Origin: Leptospira mtsangambouensis
GTDB taxonomy: Bacteria > Spirochaetota > Leptospiria > Leptospirales > Leptospiraceae
Assembly: GCF_004770475.1 (NCBI RefSeq)
Contig: NZ_RQHK01000017.1
Coordinates: 372,001-436,000 of the forward strand
Direction of reading: 5' to 3'
DNA: 64,000 bases
Shown: in pieces, positions 8,367 to 17,678 of the stretch
Layout: each line of letters begins with the position of its first letter
How positions within the stretch are numbered: the first letter of the stretch is position 1
The notes under the pieces: generated by a model
Databases searched by the model: none
The model's input: the letters and a program-made list of their open reading frames with translations, nothing else
Told to the model about the DNA's origin: nothing
Translations under genes and position numbers: made by a program

Positions 8367-11300
8367 CTACTTGAATGTTACCATCCTAAGATCCAACGTT
8401 GATGGGAAGGCTTTATTTTCCAATCGAATTGGTGGGAGGCTCTTTCCAATTTTATGTCCATGCGTCCAAAAACGTGAGATCCTTCTTGATTCTGCTTCAT
8501 ATCCATTGATAGGGATAGTTTGGTAAGACAATCCTCCTGGATGAGAAACATGATAAGTACATCCACCAAGTGCTCTATGATTCCATGTATCATAAACATC
8601 AAACACTAAGGATTGTTGTGCAGGTACTTGCGGATGTAAAGTAAAAACAGGAGACCAAGCCTTAAACCTGACACCAGCAACAAATTCATTTTGAAGTGAC
8701 GTCGGTTGTAGCGGAACTTCGTACCCATTACAACTCAAACGATATCTTTCAGGATGAAATCCTTTGACTTTAACTTGAACTCGTTCTGTGGCCGAATCGA
8801 CACCCCTGGAAGTTCCTTGTGCAGTGTTTTCTTCACCAAGCACATTCCAAGGCTCCAATGCCATTCGTAATTCAATTTCCATTCCATCTAAATAACAAAT
8901 TCCATATTGAGGAAATCGAAATTCAAAAAAAGGATCGAAGTCTTTTGATAAAAAACCAAACCCACTATTTTGTAAATCTTGGATCACTTCTTTAAAGTCT
9001 CGGTAAACAAAGTACGGTAACATAAAACGATCATGTAACTCTGTATTCCAATTGATTGGATTTCCATAATAAGGATCTTCCCAAAAACGACAGATGATTG
9101 CCATCATAAATGCTTGTTGGACTACACTCATTTGATAATGCGGCGGCATTTCAAAAGCACGCATTTCAATCAGCCCCAAACGTCCGGTAGGCGATCCAGG
9201 ATCAAAAAGTTTATCGATGGAAATTTCTGTTCGATGTGTATTTCCTGTAATATCAATTAAGATATTTCTTAATACTCGATCCAAAAGCCAAGGTGGTGTA
9301 TGCCTATTGGAATCAATTTGTTGGAATGCAATTTTTAACTCGTGTAAAGAATCATTTCGTGCTTCATCAATTCGTGGTGATTGTGAGGTAGGACCAATAA
9401 ACATTCCAGAGAACAAATAGGAAAGACCTGGATGATTTTGCCAATATGCCACCAAACTTCGTAAAAGCGAAGGTTTTCGTAAGAAAGGACTATCTCCAAC
9501 AGAGGCCCCACCTAAAGTGATATGATTTCCACCACCGGTGCCTGAATGACGACCATCAATCAAAAATTTTTCAGCAGTCAATCGAAGTTGATACGCTTCC
9601 TCATATAACACTTGGGTTTTTTCAACAATCTCTCCGAATGAAGAAGAAGGATGAAAATTGACTTCAATCACTCCTGGATCAGGTGTGATTTTAAAACGAT
9701 TGAGCCTAGGATCATGAGGAGCCTCATAACCTTCTAAAACAATAGGAATATCTGTTTCTAAAGCAGTTTGTTCAATCGCATAAATGAGCCTGAGCCAACC
9801 TTCCAATGATCGGATGGGTGGTAAAAAAACTCGAATGTTCCCATTTCTAGGTTCTACACAAAGTGCGGTTCTTGTATGAAACCCATCGATAGAATAACTA
9901 ACGTTTGTTGAAAGAAACTGCGATTGGCCCAATTCCTTTGCTTTTGGTAAGTTTGGCTTGGGATTAGCCGGATCCTCAGAATAAGGATAATATTGTTTTC
10001 CACCTAACGAATGCAAAGGAAGTCTTAAACCAATCGGAGAATCTCCAGGAATCAAAAACATTTTCCCTCGGCGGAAACTCCATTCGTCCGATATCCAAGT
10101 AGACTGAAAGGAATCATAATCCAATGGAATGGTATAACCTACTTCGCGATGGATACCAGAATCGATGACTCTTAAAATACGTTCTCGTTCCATTTTATCG
10201 TAGGTATTCAAACCATCTAACATCAATTCGGTTTCAGTAGGTAAATTTGCTTCTTGCCAGAGATAATATAAATTATCTTCGTAGGCTGTATGAATGGATT
10301 TGGAAGGAATGTTTAAAAATTTTCCAAGTGCACTCACGAACCTTCTGGCATCTTCTGTTGTGGCTGAACCAGTGTAACGATCATCTGCAAGTAAATAGGG
10401 ATGGTTCCAAATTGGCTCACCATCTTTACGCCAATAAGAAATCATAGCCCAACGAGGGACAGGTTCTCCTGGATACCATTTCCCTTGTCCATATTGCAAA
10501 AGTCCACCCGGGGCAAAATGTTTTCCGAGTCGTTTGATGAGCTGTTCTGATTTAGAATATTTTTCAAAACCTAGGGCATCAAAATTCCATTCCGGTGCTT
10601 CTCGATTTTCAGTGGAAACAAAAGTTGGTTCTCCACCAATCGTAAGTCGTATGTCATTTTTTCGAATTCGTTTATCAATGGAATCGCCCAATCGAATGAT
10701 GCGCTCCCAATCTTCACCTTGGTAAGGTAAGGTGACTCTAGGAGTTTCTAAAATTCGTTCCACTCCCATATGAAAGGAAAACTCTGCTTTGGCTTTTTCC
10801 GCAAAACCATAAATGGGACCTGCTGATTCCGGTTCTGGTGTGGCCGCCAAAGGGATATGGCCTTCGCCAGTGAATAAACCAGAAGTTGGATCAAGACCCA
10901 CCCAACCTGCTCCCGGGATATAAACTTCTGCCCAAGCATGTAGATCAGTAAAATCAGATTCTGCGCCAGATGGGCCATCTAAAGATTTTACATCAGCTTT
11001 TAATTGGATCAAATAACCAGAAACAAATCTGGCAGCAAGGCCCATATTCCTAAGAATTTGAACTAGTAAATAAGCGGAATCACGGCATGAACCCATTCTA
11101 GAGGAAAGAGTTAACTCTGGAGTTTGGATCCCAGGCTCCATTCGGATCACATAACCAACATCAGAGTATATTTTTGCATTCAATGCTACCAAAAACTCAA
11201 CCGTTCTTTTCGGCGTTTTATCTATTGTTTTAAGATACGGAGCAAGTAACTTCCCTGGTTTTTTAACTTTTAAATAAGGAGTTAGTTCCTTCTTTAATAC

Positions 11301-11624
11301 CTTATCGTATGTGAAAGGAAAATTTTCAGCATACTCCTCAACAAAAAAATCAAAGGGATTGATTACCTTTAAATCGGTGACTAAGTCAACGGCTACCTGC
11401 AAAATATTGGTTTTTTCTGGAAATACTAACCTCGCCAAATAGTTTCCAAATGGATCTTGTTGCCAGTTCAGAAATTTTTGTTCCGGTAAGATATTTAACG
11501 AATAAGAAACAATATGATTCTTTGTATGTGGGGCCGGTCGTAACCGTATCACATGAGGTGACAGTTTTATCGACTTATCATATTGATAGGTTGTGATATG
11601 GGAAAGTGCAACTCGTATACTCAT
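8367..11624 (-). CDS. Giant transglutaminase-like protein with DUF2126 domain
   Basis: 1085 residues in three parts. First comes a transglutaminase N-terminal beta domain (about 1-150). Second is the thiol core with triad C180 (RMGSCRDSAYLL), H229 (DLHAWAEVYIPG) and D245 (GWVGLDPTSG). Third is a long DUF2126 region (about 280-1085) with the family's recognisable RLTIGGEPTFVS, GKWYPGEPVPRWA and HSGTGGGNHITLGG segments. From family knowledge, this architecture nearly always sits beside ATP-grasp/alpha-E genes, as in the Mycobacterium Rv2566-Rv2567 region. The DUF2126 half has a His/Glu-rich pattern whose chemistry is unknown. It lies two bases after the alpha-E gene. Confidence 0.9.
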   Translation of the reverse strand: MSIRVALSHITTYQYDKSIKLSPHVIRLRPAPHTKNHIVSYSLNILPEQKFLNWQQDPFGNYLARLVFPEKTNILQVAVDLVTDLKVINPFDFFVEEYAENFPFTYDKVLKKELTPYLKVKKPGKLLAPYLKTIDKTPKRTVEFLVALNAKIYSDVGYVIRMEPGIQTPELTLSSRMGSCRDSAYLLVQILRNMGLAARFVSGYLIQLKADVKSLDGPSGAESDFTDLHAWAEVYIPGAGWVGLDPTSGLFTGEGHIPLAATPEPESAGPIYGFAEKAKAEFSFHMGVERILETPRVTLPYQGEDWERIIRLGDSIDKRIRKNDIRLTIGGEPTFVSTENREAPEWNFDALGFEKYSKSEQLIKRLGKHFAPGGLLQYGQGKWYPGEPVPRWAMISYWRKDGEPIWNHPYLLADDRYTGSATTEDARRFVSALGKFLNIPSKSIHTAYEDNLYYLWQEANLPTETELMLDGLNTYDKMERERILRVIDSGIHREVGYTIPLDYDSFQSTWISDEWSFRRGKMFLIPGDSPIGLRLPLHSLGGKQYYPYSEDPANPKPNLPKAKELGQSQFLSTNVSYSIDGFHTRTALCVEPRNGNIRVFLPPIRSLEGWLRLIYAIEQTALETDIPIVLEGYEAPHDPRLNRFKITPDPGVIEVNFHPSSSFGEIVEKTQVLYEEAYQLRLTAEKFLIDGRHSGTGGGNHITLGGASVGDSPFLRKPSLLRSLVAYWQNHPGLSYLFSGMFIGPTSQSPRIDEARNDSLHELKIAFQQIDSNRHTPPWLLDRVLRNILIDITGNTHRTEISIDKLFDPGSPTGRLGLIEMRAFEMPPHYQMSVVQQAFMMAIICRFWEDPYYGNPINWNTELHDRFMLPYFVYRDFKEVIQDLQNSGFGFLSKDFDPFFEFRFPQYGICYLDGMEIELRMALEPWNVLGEENTAQGTSRGVDSATERVQVKVKGFHPERYRLSCNGYEVPLQPTSLQNEFVAGVRFKAWSPVFTLHPQVPAQQSLVFDVYDTWNHRALGGCTYHVSHPGGLSYQTIPINGYEAESRRISRFWTHGHKIGKSLPPIRLENKAFPSTLDLRMVTFK

Positions 11625-11626
11625 AG

Positions 11627-12595
11627 TTAGTTTGTAAAAAATCGTTCCACAATTTTGGAACCTATATGATTGAGTTCTATCTGAATATCATCCAGGTATT
11701 CATGTAGACCTTTATCAAAAATGGATTTGATATTTTCTGATCGTAACCGATTCAAATAAACTGTAGTTGCATCTTGCGCTAAGTTCCTTGGCAAACCTTC
11801 CTTAATTCCAGATATTTTTTCCAATGCCTCTTGCATCTCTTGAATACAAAAGAAAATGGATCTGGGAAAGGTTTCATTTAAAATCAAAAACTCAGCAATA
11901 TCAGTTGGATCCACGCGTTTGTATTTTTGATTGTACATCTCATGTGCAGAGGCCGATTTCAAAAGAGACAACCATTGTAATAAATCTAATGTTGAACCCA
12001 CATCATGAACAGAAGGAAGTAGGATAAAATACTTCATATCGAGAATTCTTGTGGTTTTGTCGGCTCGTTCTAAAAACCTTCCAAGCAAAGAAAAATTCCA
12101 TACTTCATCATGAGAGATCGTTGCATCAGAACATCCATAAAAACTTTGACAACTTTTCCGTACTGTACTCAGGAACTCAGAAAGTCCCATCGATAATGTA
12201 TCCCCATGCGCTTCCGCATTTTCCAAATACACTTTACGATAATCTTTCACGAAGAGATAAAACTCATTTAACACTTCCCACATAGAAGTAGAAATGTTTT
12301 CGCGAATGGTTCGAGCATTCTCTCTGGCCCTAGATAAACATTGAAAAATAGAATTCGGATTCTCTTCATCAAAGGTCATAAACCGTATGACATTGACCGG
12401 ACTTGGACTAGAATACCTTTTCTCAAATAATTCAATATCTCCTGTTGTATGTACGAGAGGCAACCATTGGTTCGGAACCTCTTCATGCAAATCCAAAGAC
12501 AACTGGTGATTGACGTCAATAAACCTTGAGTAGTTTTCTGCCCTCTCAATGTATCGATTCATCCAAAAAACTGATTCTGCAACTCGGCTTAACAT
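11627..12595 (-). CDS. Stand-alone alpha-E (DUF403) protein
   Basis: 322 residues, almost entirely helical. It begins with the alpha-E signature MLSRVAESVFWMNRYIERAE, and the repeated FLERADKTTRILDMKYF helix lies near the middle. The domain was named for conserved Glu-containing helices and is found with circularly permuted ATP-grasp ligases, where it is thought to act with the ligase, but no biochemical role is established. The ATG follows an AAAGGTG ribosome site. It starts nine bases after the ATP-grasp gene and ends two bases before the giant transglutaminase, so all five genes probably form one transcript. Confidence 0.88.
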   Translation of the reverse strand: MLSRVAESVFWMNRYIERAENYSRFIDVNHQLSLDLHEEVPNQWLPLVHTTGDIELFEKRYSSPSPVNVIRFMTFDEENPNSIFQCLSRARENARTIRENISTSMWEVLNEFYLFVKDYRKVYLENAEAHGDTLSMGLSEFLSTVRKSCQSFYGCSDATISHDEVWNFSLLGRFLERADKTTRILDMKYFILLPSVHDVGSTLDLLQWLSLLKSASAHEMYNQKYKRVDPTDIAEFLILNETFPRSIFFCIQEMQEALEKISGIKEGLPRNLAQDATTVYLNRLRSENIKSIFDKGLHEYLDDIQIELNHIGSKIVERFFTN

Positions 12596-12604
12596 AAAAC
12601 ACCT

Positions 12605-14029
12605 TTATCCTAGAACCCAGGTGTCTTTTGAACCGCCTCCCTGGGATGAATTGACCACAAGTGATCCTTTACGAAGTGCAACGCGAGTTAATCCACCAGG
12701 CATTACGTATATATCCTTTCCGTACAAAATAAACGGTCTTAAATCAACGTGCCGGGATTCAATTTTATCTGCAATGAGAGTAGGAACGGTAGATAGATTT
12801 AAAACTGGTTGAGCAATGTAGTTTCTTGGATCCGCTTTGATCAGTTCTTTAAAATCCTCTTGTTCTTGTTTGCTTGCTTTAGGGCCAATGATCATTCCGT
12901 AACCACCGGCACCGTTAGCAGCTTTTACCACCAAATTATGAATATTATCCAAAACAAATTTTAAGTCGGCTTCTTCAGAACATAGATAAGTAGGAACATT
13001 AGGAATGATCGGATCTTCACCTAAGTAGTATTTAATGATCTTAGGAACGTAAGAATAAATTACTTTATCATCCGCAACACCGGTTCCTGGAGCATTGGCA
13101 AGAGCTACATTGCCTCTTTTGAAAGCCTCAAAAATTCCTTTTACACCAAGTAAAGAGTCTGGCCTGAAACTTGACTGGTCCATAAAGGTATCATCGATCC
13201 TTCGGTAAATCACATCTACCTTACGAAGGCCTTTGGTCGTTTTCATATAAACTTTATGATTTTCAACGATAAGATCGGATCCTTCTACAAGATACACACC
13301 CATCTTTTGTGCCAAAAAACTATGCTCATAATAAGCTGAATTAAACACTCCTGGAGTCCAAACGGCAATCACCGGATCAACAACATCCGTTAGATTTTCT
13401 AACATGGATCTTAGGTGGTAAGGATAATCGTATACTTGGCGGATATTTAACTTTTCAAAAAGTTCAGGAAAGGTTCGTTTCATCACTTCACGATTTTCCA
13501 ATACATACGAAACGCCAGACGGACAACGCAAATTATCTTCTAACACATGAAAGGCGCCTGCACCATCTCGAACCAAATCTGTTCCGGTAATATGAATCCA
13601 AATATCTTTGGGAGGTTTGATTCCGATACACTGCTTGAGGTATCCAGAACTCGATTCAATCAATTCCCGAGGAATGATTTTATCTTTTAAAATTTTTCCT
13701 TCACCGTAAATATCTGTTAAAAATAAATTGAGAGCTTGAATTCTTTGTTTCAGTCCTTTTTCCATAGTGATCCATTCTTCACTTGGAACAATACGAGGAA
13801 TCACATCAAATGGCATAATTCGTTCTTGTTCTCCACCATCACCATACAGAGTAAAGGTGATCCCAAGCGACATGAGCGCTCTCTCTGCCGAACTACTACG
13901 TTTTACAAGTTCGATCCCACCCAAACTTTCCATTTTCGTTTTTACAAAGTCGTAACTTTTGCGAGGAAAACCCTCGCTGGAAAACATCTCATCGTATATA
14001 TTTTTGGCACTATAGTCGGCAATAAACAT
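12605..14029 (-). CDS. Stand-alone circularly permuted ATP-grasp ligase
   Basis: 474 residues and the first gene of the cluster. It carries the full set of features of the circularly permuted ATP-grasp family: [50 protein letters not shown], the Gly-rich nucleotide loop [17 protein letters not shown], the acidic/Arg strand [12 protein letters not shown], and the terminal [14 protein letters not shown]. The intact loop suggests this is the active ATP-dependent amide ligase of the locus. An AGAGGG ribosome site lies seven bases before the ATG. The roughly 180 bases upstream should hold the operon promoter, but I cannot name it with confidence. The amine and carboxylate substrates are unknown. 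Confidence 0.9.
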   Translation of the reverse strand: MFIADYSAKNIYDEMFSSEGFPRKSYDFVKTKMESLGGIELVKRSSSAERALMSLGITFTLYGDGGEQERIMPFDVIPRIVPSEEWITMEKGLKQRIQALNLFLTDIYGEGKILKDKIIPRELIESSSGYLKQCIGIKPPKDIWIHITGTDLVRDGAGAFHVLEDNLRCPSGVSYVLENREVMKRTFPELFEKLNIRQVYDYPYHLRSMLENLTDVVDPVIAVWTPGVFNSAYYEHSFLAQKMGVYLVEGSDLIVENHKVYMKTTKGLRKVDVIYRRIDDTFMDQSSFRPDSLLGVKGIFEAFKRGNVALANAPGTGVADDKVIYSYVPKIIKYYLGEDPIIPNVPTYLCSEEADLKFVLDNIHNLVVKAANGAGGYGMIIGPKASKQEQEDFKELIKADPRNYIAQPVLNLSTVPTLIADKIESRHVDLRPFILYGKDIYVMPGGLTRVALRKGSLVVNSSQGGGSKDTWVLG

Positions 14030-14207
14030 AGGGGTACCCTCTGCTTACTTAGTTAGCAATATTTGTACCAAATGGAAGAAATGACCCGAAAGGATGGATC
14101 TCCTCCCCATCAGACATAAGTTAGAAAAGAGGATCCGAATTTCTGTTTATAAATTAAGCAGAGGGAGAAGAGAAGGATTGTGAGTGTTTATAATGTGTAC
14201 GAAATGA

Positions 14208-14957
14208 CTAATTTTCGGAGGAAGTTTGCAAATCAACTTGGGAAATTTTCTTCTTTTTCTCCTGTTTTAATCGAAAAGCATAGGCTAAGGTTCGGAAAAA
14301 ACTTAAAAAAGGTAAAAATTTTAATAAAAACCGATTTCCCAATTGGTAAAAATGTTCGTACCGACGTTTTTTTGGACGGAGGACCGATTGCAAAACCCGA
14401 TTTGCCAGTCGGTTTCCATTCGAAAGTTTTGGTTCCATCGCAATGACCCGTGAAAATCGGAACTCTCTTCCCATCTGTCCTCGAAAGGAATCCCAAAAAT
14501 AATCCAAAGCAGATTTGGAAGATCCATAAAGACCAAATCCTGGTGTGGGAACTTTTGTTAAATCAGAACTAACAACGATGATGTGGAGACCTACAGAAAT
14601 TAAATTGGTTAATCGTTGTATGGTGTGAATGGGTGCTAAAGTGTTTGCATTGAATAAAATTTTTAACCTGTTCCAATCTTCTTTTTCATCTTCCGCATAC
14701 GTGATCTGTTCTGAGTTTAAAATGAAAACATCAATTTTATCTAAGGTTTCAATTGCAGATTCAATCAAACGTTCCATTTGTTCGGGTTTGGATGGATCAA
14801 TTTTATATTTTTGAAGATTCGGATGGTTTGGAATTTCTTCCGGATTTGAATCACCAACGACAACCAGTGCACCTTCCGCTAGCAGTAGCGGCAACAGTTC
14901 CTTTCCTAAAGGAGAGGAACCAGAAGAAAGCACTATCTTTTTGGATGAAAGTCTCAT
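14208..14957 (-). CDS. Short-chain dehydrogenase/reductase family protein
   Basis: A 249-residue Rossmann-fold protein. The N-terminal nucleotide loop reads LSSGSSPLGKEL instead of the usual TGxxxGxG, so the middle Gly is missing. The catalytic Tyr/Lys pair is in GLYGSSKSALDYF, with a Ser upstream in IVVSSDL. This is a divergent SDR whose coenzyme preference cannot be read. The C-terminus is basic and aromatic (FRTLAYAFRLKQEKKKK) and may touch membrane. It starts 21 bases after the AlgH gene on the same strand. The substrate is unknown. Confidence 0.72.
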   Translation of the reverse strand: MRLSSKKIVLSSGSSPLGKELLPLLLAEGALVVVGDSNPEEIPNHPNLQKYKIDPSKPEQMERLIESAIETLDKIDVFILNSEQITYAEDEKEDWNRLKILFNANTLAPIHTIQRLTNLISVGLHIIVVSSDLTKVPTPGFGLYGSSKSALDYFWDSFRGQMGREFRFSRVIAMEPKLSNGNRLANRVLQSVLRPKKRRYEHFYQLGNRFLLKFLPFLSFFRTLAYAFRLKQEKKKKISQVDLQTSSEN

Positions 14958-14978
14958 ATGAGTGATTCTATGTTTGAA

Positions 14979-15545
14979 TCAATTGAGGGATGGATCTTTT
15001 GTGTGGTCAACAAAGTATTTGTAGATTCCACCTTTGCTACGAAGGGCTTCTCTCCAAACAACTTCAGAATCGTCTTCATTAAAAACGATTGATTCATCTA
15101 CCAAATCAGACACAACCCAAGACAATCTTTCAAATTCGCTTTCTAATTGGCCAGAAGACCAACCTGCATATCCTTGCAAAACACGAAATTGAATTTGATC
15201 AGAAGAAAGAACTTCAATCATTGTATCAAAACTACGTGCCATATAAATGCCCGGCACAATTTCCACACCAGGATCTTCAGTTTGTTTCCCATTATGCAGG
15301 ATCGAAACGAACATATTGTCCACTGGTCCACCAGAAAACACTTGTTTGTTGGAATAAGCGGTATCTGGAAGATTTTTGATTAATGATTCCATCGTTTGGT
15401 CGGTGGGTTTGTTTAAAACCAGACCAAATGCTCCGTCATCGTCATGGTCCACCATGAGGACAACGGATTTGTGAAAAAAATCCTGAATCACACTGGAATT
15501 GGAAATGAGTAACTTTCCGCGAGTTGAATCAGGCATTTCTGTCAT
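14979..15545 (-). CDS. AlgH/YqgE (UPF0301) family protein
   Basis: 188 residues and the full length of the UPF0301 family. It opens with TRGKLLISNSSVIQDFFHKSVVLMV, followed by the conserved DDDGAFGLVLNKPT and the FSGGPVDNMFVSILH block, and later VLQGYAGWSSGQLESEF. The family was linked to alginate regulation in Pseudomonas, but its biochemical role is unsettled. Its ATG overlaps the stop codon of the upstream dehydrogenase gene by one base, which points to translational coupling. It is cytoplasmic, with no signal or membrane segment. Confidence 0.88.
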   Translation of the reverse strand: MTEMPDSTRGKLLISNSSVIQDFFHKSVVLMVDHDDDGAFGLVLNKPTDQTMESLIKNLPDTAYSNKQVFSGGPVDNMFVSILHNGKQTEDPGVEIVPGIYMARSFDTMIEVLSSDQIQFRVLQGYAGWSSGQLESEFERLSWVVSDLVDESIVFNEDDSEVVWREALRSKGGIYKYFVDHTKDPSLN

Positions 15546-16507
15546 TATTTCTTTCCGTGAATTTCTTCCAGGATTTTATATGCCACTTCTAATGTCTTAA
15601 TATCAGAATCACCCTTCACCATAGGTTCGGATTCTCCTTTGATACATTTTACGAAGTGTTCATGTTCCTGTTTGAGTGGATTGTCTTTGTGAACAAAGAT
15701 TTTTTCTACAATGGATTCTTGTCTGTATTTGATTTCTCCAGTTCCGAGTTGAGTGGTTGAACTTGCTTGTCTATGTAACTCAATTTCTTGGTTGGTAAAA
15801 TCTAAAAATACATAAGAATCTTTTTGAGAAATATTGAGAGTTCTAATTTTTGCTTGGGAAGCACGCGATGCATTTAGGGAAGCCACACATCCATTGGCAA
15901 AGGTAAGAACCACACTAGCCACATCTTCATGATTGGAAACAATAGAAGATCCCACTGCTTTGACTTTCGTCACTTCTGATTTGACCAAGTTTAGAACGAT
16001 GTCGATATCATGGATCATCATATCCAAAACCACACCCACATCAGTGATGCGACTATTGTAAGGAGCAATCCTTCTGGATTCAATGAGAAGTGGATGTTCG
16101 GCAATTTTCCCGAGCTCTAATACCGCTCCATTGAATCTTTCGACGTGACCTACTTGCAAAATCAAATTGTTTTGTTTTGCTAAAGCCACAAGTTCTTTTG
16201 CTTCTTCCACAGTTTGTGAAATTGGTTTTTCTACCAAAACATGTTTCTTTTCGGTTAACGCCTGTTTTGCGATCTTGTGATGAAGGAAAGTTGGTGCTGC
16301 GATGACGATGGCATCCGTTTCCTTTAACAATTCTTCCACAGTTGGAAACGCTTTTGTTTTGTGTTTCTCAGCAATTTGAGTGGCACGTTCCAAGTTAGCA
16401 TCAAATATTCCAATGAGTTCAGCATCAGAAAGCTGTTTCGCAACGTTTACGTGGTATTGGCCCATATGACCAGTACCGATGACTCCGAGTCGGACTTTTT
16501 TATCCAT
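15545..16507 (-). CDS. Gfo/Idh/MocA-family oxidoreductase
   Basis: A 320-residue NAD(P)-dependent sugar- or inositol-type dehydrogenase. The Rossmann loop LGVIGTGHMGQYHV is at the N-terminus and the family motif VEKPISQT, containing the conserved EKP lysine, sits near residue 95. A C-terminal GFO_IDH_MocA domain follows. I use the ATG at 16507; an in-frame TTG at 16519 directly abuts the GGAGGA and is unlikely. It starts 24 bases after dnaJ, so it may be read from the heat-shock operon. The substrate cannot be read. Members near UDP-sugar pathways oxidise nucleotide sugars, but no such neighbours are here. Confidence 0.86.
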   Translation of the reverse strand: MDKKVRLGVIGTGHMGQYHVNVAKQLSDAELIGIFDANLERATQIAEKHKTKAFPTVEELLKETDAIVIAAPTFLHHKIAKQALTEKKHVLVEKPISQTVEEAKELVALAKQNNLILQVGHVERFNGAVLELGKIAEHPLLIESRRIAPYNSRITDVGVVLDMMIHDIDIVLNLVKSEVTKVKAVGSSIVSNHEDVASVVLTFANGCVASLNASRASQAKIRTLNISQKDSYVFLDFTNQEIELHRQASSTTQLGTGEIKYRQESIVEKIFVHKDNPLKQEHEHFVKCIKGESEPMVKGDSDIKTLEVAYKILEEIHGKK

Positions 16508-16531
16508 AGATGCTCTCAATCCTCCAAAAGT

Positions 16532-17656
16532 TCAGCGGAAAAACAACTTAGATTTTCCGCCACTGCCGACCTTTTCGCCGGACTCACGGGCAAATTCTTC
16601 CATCAGTTCTCTCTGTTTTTTAGAAAGTTTCTTAGGAATTTCGACTTTAATGATTACGTGTTGGTCCCCTTTTCCATAAGAACCAAGGTAAGGAATTCCA
16701 TGTCCTTTCAATCGGAAGATTTGTCCACTCTCTGTTCCTTCTGGAATTTTTAAGTTGATGGTCTTTCCATCAATAGAAGGCACTTCAATCTCACCACCAA
16801 GACAAGCCATAGACAATGAAATCGTTTTTTGAACAATTAAATCATTCCCTTGGCGTTCAAAGGTTGGGTGTTTTTTGATATGTGTGACTACATACAAATC
16901 CCCACTTGGTCCACCGTTCGGGCCAGACTCTCCTTCACCAGAAACTTTGAGTCTGCTACCGGATTCAACACCGGCAGGAATTTTAATATGAATGGTTCGT
17001 CTTTTCTCTGTTAGGCCCTCGCCTTTACAAGTTTTACAAGGATTGGAAATGACTTTTCCTTTTCCTTTACAACGAGGGCAAGTGGTTGTTACACTAAAAA
17101 AACCTTGGGTTCTACGCACTTGGCCTGTTCCCGAACAATCAGGACAAACGGTAGGCGAAGATCCTTTTGACGCACCTGAACCGGAACAATCCACACAGGT
17201 TTCAAGTCTTGGAATTTCAATTTTATATTCTTTTCCAAGAGCGGCATCTTCTAAACTAACTTCTAAATTATAACGGAGATCCGATCCCCTTTGAGGACCG
17301 GACCTTCTTCCACCACCGCGGCTACCACCACCTCCGCCTCCGAAAAATTCACTGAAGATATCACCGAAGTCGCCAAAGATATCGGAGAAGTCTGTATAAG
17401 CTCCTGCTCCGTATCCACCACCGGCTCCAGCATTTACGCCTGCTTTGCCGTATTGATCATAGGCTGCACGTTTTTGTGCGTCACGTAACACTTCATAGGC
17501 TTCTGTAGCCTCTTTGAATTTTTCTTCCGCTTCTTTATCACCCTTATTTTTATCAGGGTGATACTTGATGGCTAACTTACGATAGGCGCTCTTGATCTCA
17601 TCATCAGAGGCACCTTTCGAAACGCCTAATACTTCGTAGTAACCACGGTCGCTCAT
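16532..17656 (-). CDS. dnaJ: Chaperone DnaJ
   Basis: A 374-residue class I J-protein that delivers substrates to DnaK and stimulates its ATPase. The J domain (1-70) contains the HPD tripeptide at H33-D35. A long Gly/Phe-rich linker (about 75-125) follows, then four zinc-binding CxxCxGxG repeats ([32 protein letters not shown]) and the C-terminal substrate domain. Every expected part is present and the length is normal. It is the last chaperone gene of the hrcA-grpE-dnaK-dnaJ operon, 22 bases after dnaK. Confidence 0.98.
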   Translation of the reverse strand: MSDRGYYEVLGVSKGASDDEIKSAYRKLAIKYHPDKNKGDKEAEEKFKEATEAYEVLRDAQKRAAYDQYGKAGVNAGAGGGYGAGAYTDFSDIFGDFGDIFSEFFGGGGGGSRGGGRRSGPQRGSDLRYNLEVSLEDAALGKEYKIEIPRLETCVDCSGSGASKGSSPTVCPDCSGTGQVRRTQGFFSVTTTCPRCKGKGKVISNPCKTCKGEGLTEKRRTIHIKIPAGVESGSRLKVSGEGESGPNGGPSGDLYVVTHIKKHPTFERQGNDLIVQKTISLSMACLGGEIEVPSIDGKTINLKIPEGTESGQIFRLKGHGIPYLGSYGKGDQHVIIKVEIPKKLSKKQRELMEEFARESGEKVGSGGKSKLFFR

Positions 17657-17678
17657 AGTTTTACTTCTTTTTCTCTAT

